Below, piece by piece: positions 14,913 to 17,631 of a stretch of DNA of 17,631 bases. Source of the DNA: SAR202 cluster bacterium (lineage in GTDB: Bacteria; Chloroflexota; Dehalococcoidia; Lucifugimonadales; UBA3495); the NCBI GenBank assembly GCA_009392095.1, contig VFHF01000276.1:1-17631 (forward strand), given 5' to 3'. Positions within the stretch are counted from its first letter, which is position 1, and the number at the start of each line of letters is the position of its first letter. The notes beneath the pieces are model-generated. The model was not told where the DNA came from. It did no database searches and saw only the letters and a list, made by a program, of their open reading frames with translations. The position numbers and the translations under genes were made by a program.

Positions 14913-16286
14913 ATGGACCGCACCACCGAGATGCTGGCGTCCTACGCCTGCCGAATCACCTTTGAAGAACTGGGACCCAAGACTGTGCACCAGGTCAAGC
15001 GAACCCTGGTGGATACCATGGGTTGCGCCATGGGCGGATTCGTGTCCGAACCGGCCAAGATCGCCCGGAGCATGGCCTCCTCCATCACCAGCACAACCCC
15101 ATCCCGCGTACTGGGCACCAATGAGTACTCCTCGCCAGACATGGCCGCTTTCGCCAACGGTGTGATGGGCCGGTATCTGGATTGCAATGACTCCTACTTC
15201 TCTCCCGGCGGTGGACACCCCAGCGACATGATCCCCGCAGTGCTAGCGCTGGCCGACCCTATGATCTCCGACGGCCGCACTGTCATCACGTCCATCGCTC
15301 TCGCCTACGAGGTCTTCTGCCGGCTGTCCGACCAGGTGGTGGCCAGCGAATTTGGCTGGGATCAGGGCATCTTCAGCGTCATCGGGGCTGCCTGCGGGGC
15401 CGGCCGGGTCCTTGGGCTCGACCAAGAGCAGATGGGCCAAGCCATATCTCTGGCGGTGACCCCATCCCTGCCCTTGGCGGTGACCCGCAGTGGGGAGCTA
15501 TCCATGTGGAAGGGTTGCGCAACTGCTGCCGCCACCCGTTCCGCCGTCTTCGCCGCCATGTTGGCCGCAGAGGGCATGAGCGGCCCGAACGAGCCCTTTG
15601 ACGGTAGACGAGGCCTCTGGGAGCAGGCCGTGGGCAAACCGGTGGAGATTGCCGACTTCCCGTTGGGCGGCAGCCGGGCCGATGACGACCCTTTCCGCAT
15701 CAACCAGACGATCGTGAAGAGCTACCCTTCCCAGATCCACACCCAGGCGCCCATCGGCCTCGCGCTGGAGTTGGGTAAAGAAGTGTCGTTAACCGACATC
15801 AAATCCATCCACATCGACACTTACCACACCGCCGCCAGCAGCGCCTCCAGCGAGCCTGAAAAATGGGACCCGCAGACCAGGGAGACCGCCGATCACAGCA
15901 TCCCATTCTTGGTGGCCGCGGCCTTTCAGGAGGGCGAAGTGACGCCAAACAGCTTCACTCCCCAACGCATCGCTGACGCCATCAAGCGCGATACCATGTC
16001 CAAGATGACGTTGTCCGAAGACCAGGAGTTCTCCGCAAACTTCCCCTCTGAATACAACTGCCGGATTACGGTCACCGAGCAGTCGGGCAACGTCCACACC
16101 GCCCATACCGCCTACCCCAAGGGGCACAAGAACAATCCGCTGGACGACAAAGAATTGGAGGGCAAGTTCCGCAGCTTCGCCTCCGGAGTGCTCTCAGATA
16201 TGCAATGCGAGGATGTTCTTGGGACCATCTGGGCCATCGACGAGGCCACCGACATGGACGACCTGTTCGATGGTCTGGTCGTGTAG
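14913..16286 (+). CDS. MmgE/PrpD family protein
   Basis: 457 residues, normal for the family, which includes 2-methylcitrate dehydratase, cis-aconitate decarboxylase and related polycarboxylate lyases or epimerases. Seen: the N-terminal helical block KTVHQVKRTLVDTMGCAMGG (23-42), the active-site loops DCNDSYF (90-96) and GGGHPSD (99-105), SGELSMWKG (193-201) with K200, and GMSGPNEPFDGRRGLW (221-236). These are the conserved landmarks, so it should be active, but the exact substrate cannot be chosen from sequence; no prpB or prpC neighbour is present, so propionate catabolism is not supported. AGAGGA (14901-14906) precedes the ATG by 6 nt. The next gene begins 9 nt after the stop. Confidence 0.92.
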   Translation: MDRTTEMLASYACRITFEELGPKTVHQVKRTLVDTMGCAMGGFVSEPAKIARSMASSITSTTPSRVLGTNEYSSPDMAAFANGVMGRYLDCNDSYFSPGGGHPSDMIPAVLALADPMISDGRTVITSIALAYEVFCRLSDQVVASEFGWDQGIFSVIGAACGAGRVLGLDQEQMGQAISLAVTPSLPLAVTRSGELSMWKGCATAAATRSAVFAAMLAAEGMSGPNEPFDGRRGLWEQAVGKPVEIADFPLGGSRADDDPFRINQTIVKSYPSQIHTQAPIGLALELGKEVSLTDIKSIHIDTYHTAASSASSEPEKWDPQTRETADHSIPFLVAAAFQEGEVTPNSFTPQRIADAIKRDTMSKMTLSEDQEFSANFPSEYNCRITVTEQSGNVHTAHTAYPKGHKNNPLDDKELEGKFRSFASGVLSDMQCEDVLGTIWAIDEATDMDDLFDGLVV

Positions 16287-16295
16287 CAGCCCAAA

Positions 16296-17150
16296 ATGAG
16301 CACCGACGGCAACGCCGATTACCGCGCGCTCTTCACCGAGATGGTCCGGAAACCCGATGAGGATATCGAACTTGACCGGGCGGCCTTGTACTTGGCCGGC
16401 GAGGAATACCCGGCGATCGACGTCCCCTCTCTTCTCGCAGAGTTGGACGCCTTCGCGTCGCAGATCGCCTTTCGGATCGACCCTGGTGTTGCTACAGCGG
16501 ATCTCGCCGGCTCCATCGCCGAGTACCTATTCAACGATGTTGGTTTCCACGGAAACACCGGCGAATACTACAGTCCCGACAACAGCTTCTTGAACCGGGT
16601 GCTGGAAACACGCACGGGTATCCCCATCACACTTTCTCTCTTGTTCATGGAGGTGGGACGCCGATTGGGTCTCAAATGCTCCGGAGTGGGCCTACCGGGG
16701 CATTTCATCGTCGGCATAGACGACACGGGGGAATACTTGGACCCATTCCATGCCGGTGTTTCCCTTTCAGTAACGGACTGCAGTGATCTGGTCGATAGCA
16801 TGTCCGGCGGACGCCTGGCATGGACCGACGACTTTCTGGCGCCTGTCAGCAAGCACAACATCTTGTTCCGGATGCTCAACAACCTGAAAAGCGTCTACAT
16901 GCAGACCGGGGCCTACTCCAAAGCCGTTGGCGTGATTCAGCGCCAGTCGATCATGAGTCCAGGTATTCCGTCGCTGTACCAGGAACAAGCGTGGTGCCAT
17001 GCCGAACAGCATGAATACCGGCTGGCCATCAGAGTGCTGGAAAGCTACCTTGAGATCGCCAAAAATCAAGGAACGGGCGGTCCCGAAGACACCAAACAAG
17101 TCCAAGACCAGATCAATAGTCTATGGACCACACTCAACAGACTGAACTAA
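16296..17150 (+). CDS. SirB1-like transglutaminase-fold protein with C-terminal TPRs
   Basis: 284 residues. The N-terminal half carries the SirB1/transglutaminase-like core-2 signature: FNDVGFHGN (79-87), NSFLNRVLETRTGIPITLSLL (97-117), GRRLGLKCSGVGLPGHFIV (121-139), and YLDPFHAG (147-154). In this family the classical Cys is absent; here the corresponding segment is ITLS, so protease or transferase activity is doubtful. The C-terminal part (about 180-284) is helical with TPR-like units. Role not established; members often act as protein-interaction factors. The ATG lies 9 nt after the MmgE/PrpD stop with no clear Shine-Dalgarno sequence, which suggests translational coupling. Family call is firm, function unknown. 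Confidence 0.85.
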   Translation: MSTDGNADYRALFTEMVRKPDEDIELDRAALYLAGEEYPAIDVPSLLAELDAFASQIAFRIDPGVATADLAGSIAEYLFNDVGFHGNTGEYYSPDNSFLNRVLETRTGIPITLSLLFMEVGRRLGLKCSGVGLPGHFIVGIDDTGEYLDPFHAGVSLSVTDCSDLVDSMSGGRLAWTDDFLAPVSKHNILFRMLNNLKSVYMQTGAYSKAVGVIQRQSIMSPGIPSLYQEQAWCHAEQHEYRLAIRVLESYLEIAKNQGTGGPEDTKQVQDQINSLWTTLNRLN

Positions 17151-17260
17151 CTTCCATCGAACCAACCACCCGTCCCAAATCCGGCCAGCGATATACGCCA
17201 TATATAAATACGGGGCATGAAAAGCATGTCTGAATATTGGAGCCGAGCCGGGAGAAACCC

Positions 17261-17631
17261 GTGGTCGACTACGAGTCATTAGACGACCGCCATTGATTCA
17301 TCGGGGCTCCCAGGTCGACAAAGACGCCCTTGAGGCCTTGTGCACCCGATACCAAACGCCCGTGTATTCCCTTGCCATGCTCATGCTGAAACAACCAGCC
17401 TTGGCCGAAGAAGTCACCCAGGAGATCTTCTTGAACATCTGGCTGAAAGCCGGGAGCTTCAACCCTGACCGTGGCCAGCCCAAGGGTTGGGTCATGAGCG
17501 TGGCCCACCATTAGATGGTGGACGCGTTCCGGTCGCGTCGGCGTACGATCATTAACACCGACCCGGCCGACTACGAGACCCTAGACCTGCAATGCAGCGA
17601 TGTGGTGGACCGGTTCCAGGCGACGGCCGCA
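17261..17631 (+). pseudogene. ECF-type sigma-70 factor with frameshift and in-frame TAG, cut by window edge
   Basis: The best start is GTG at 17261 with GGGAG at 17250-17254 and a 6-nt spacer; it reads VVDYESLDDR, then meets a stop at 17294-17296. One base earlier, the other frame continues with LIHRGSQVDKDALEAL and region 2, including YSLAMLML, AEEVTQEIFLNIW and FNPDRGQPKGWVMSVAHH. One lost base between 17288 and 17293 restores the expected join (DDR-x-LIHR). At 17512-17514 an in-frame TAG follows VAHH; reading on in the same frame gives MVDAFRSRRRTIINTDPADY, which is the expected end of region 2 and linker. So region 2 is recognisable but interrupted twice. It could be a recent pseudogene or a sequencing or assembly fault. 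Region 4 lies beyond the window. Confidence 0.75.

Noticed and set aside
17180..17228. TATAAA (17203-17208) and a GCATG direct repeat before the sigma gene, considered as a promoter and operator
   Set aside because: No -35-like hexamer at a suitable distance and the repeat is only 5 nt; not strong enough to call.
1..17631. CRISPR array, tRNA, rRNA, transposase or phage attachment site
   Set aside because: Read on both strands; no regularly spaced direct repeats, no tRNA-like cloverleaf and no recombinase or transposase coding region seen.

Overview
The window reads as about 60% GC bacterial chromosome. The gene set suggests an uncultured Chloroflexota of the Dehalococcoidia/SAR202 kind: an alpha/beta-hydrolase-domain protein with an SQSGR-type elbow, an LLM flavin/F420 oxidoreductase, MmgE/PrpD, acetamidase/formamidase, and paired ThDP enzymes. 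That placement is inferred from gene content only, because no rRNA or other phylogenetic marker is present. I see no tRNA, rRNA, CRISPR array or insertion sequence.

Layout. Positions 1-1672, minus strand: a PLP-dependent threonine/serine dehydratase that runs off the left edge, and a DedA membrane protein. Positions 1795-2193, plus strand: a compact single-gene unit with a strong promoter, a 74-residue helix-turn-helix protein and a perfect 13-bp hairpin terminator. Positions 2337-5199, minus strand: a ThDP-dependent decarboxylase/synthase-like enzyme followed by an acetamidase/formamidase. Positions 5200-5492 are a divergent control region with two nearly identical outward-facing promoters (TTGACCC-N15-GTATCATCCC) and a 15-bp palindrome. 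Positions 5493-7992, plus strand: a second ThDP enzyme and an SDR dehydrogenase. Positions 7993-8366 are a non-coding gap with several hairpins, including two diverged copies of a short element.

Positions 8367-17150, plus strand, hold a closely packed run. It starts with a 1207-residue CHAT-like / NB-ARC-type STAND ATPase / TPR protein. An alpha/beta hydrolase, an LLM oxidoreductase, an MmgE/PrpD protein and a SirB1-like transglutaminase-fold protein follow, with gaps of 9 to 68 nt. From 17261 an ECF-type sigma factor begins, but it carries an apparent 1-nt deletion and an in-frame TAG and is cut by the window edge.

How the genes may work together. The two ThDP enzymes, SDR, acetamidase, hydrolase, LLM oxidoreductase and MmgE/PrpD look like a catabolic neighbourhood for amides, 2-oxo acids, esters and polycarboxylates. 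The substrates cannot be read from sequence. The most striking gene is the CHAT-STAND-TPR protein. It has the architecture of a bacterial immune or cell-death switch, but the two positions expected to hold the protease His and Cys are Phe and Ser, so it may be a pseudoprotease sensor or scaffold. It sits directly upstream of the hydrolase, 15 nt away.
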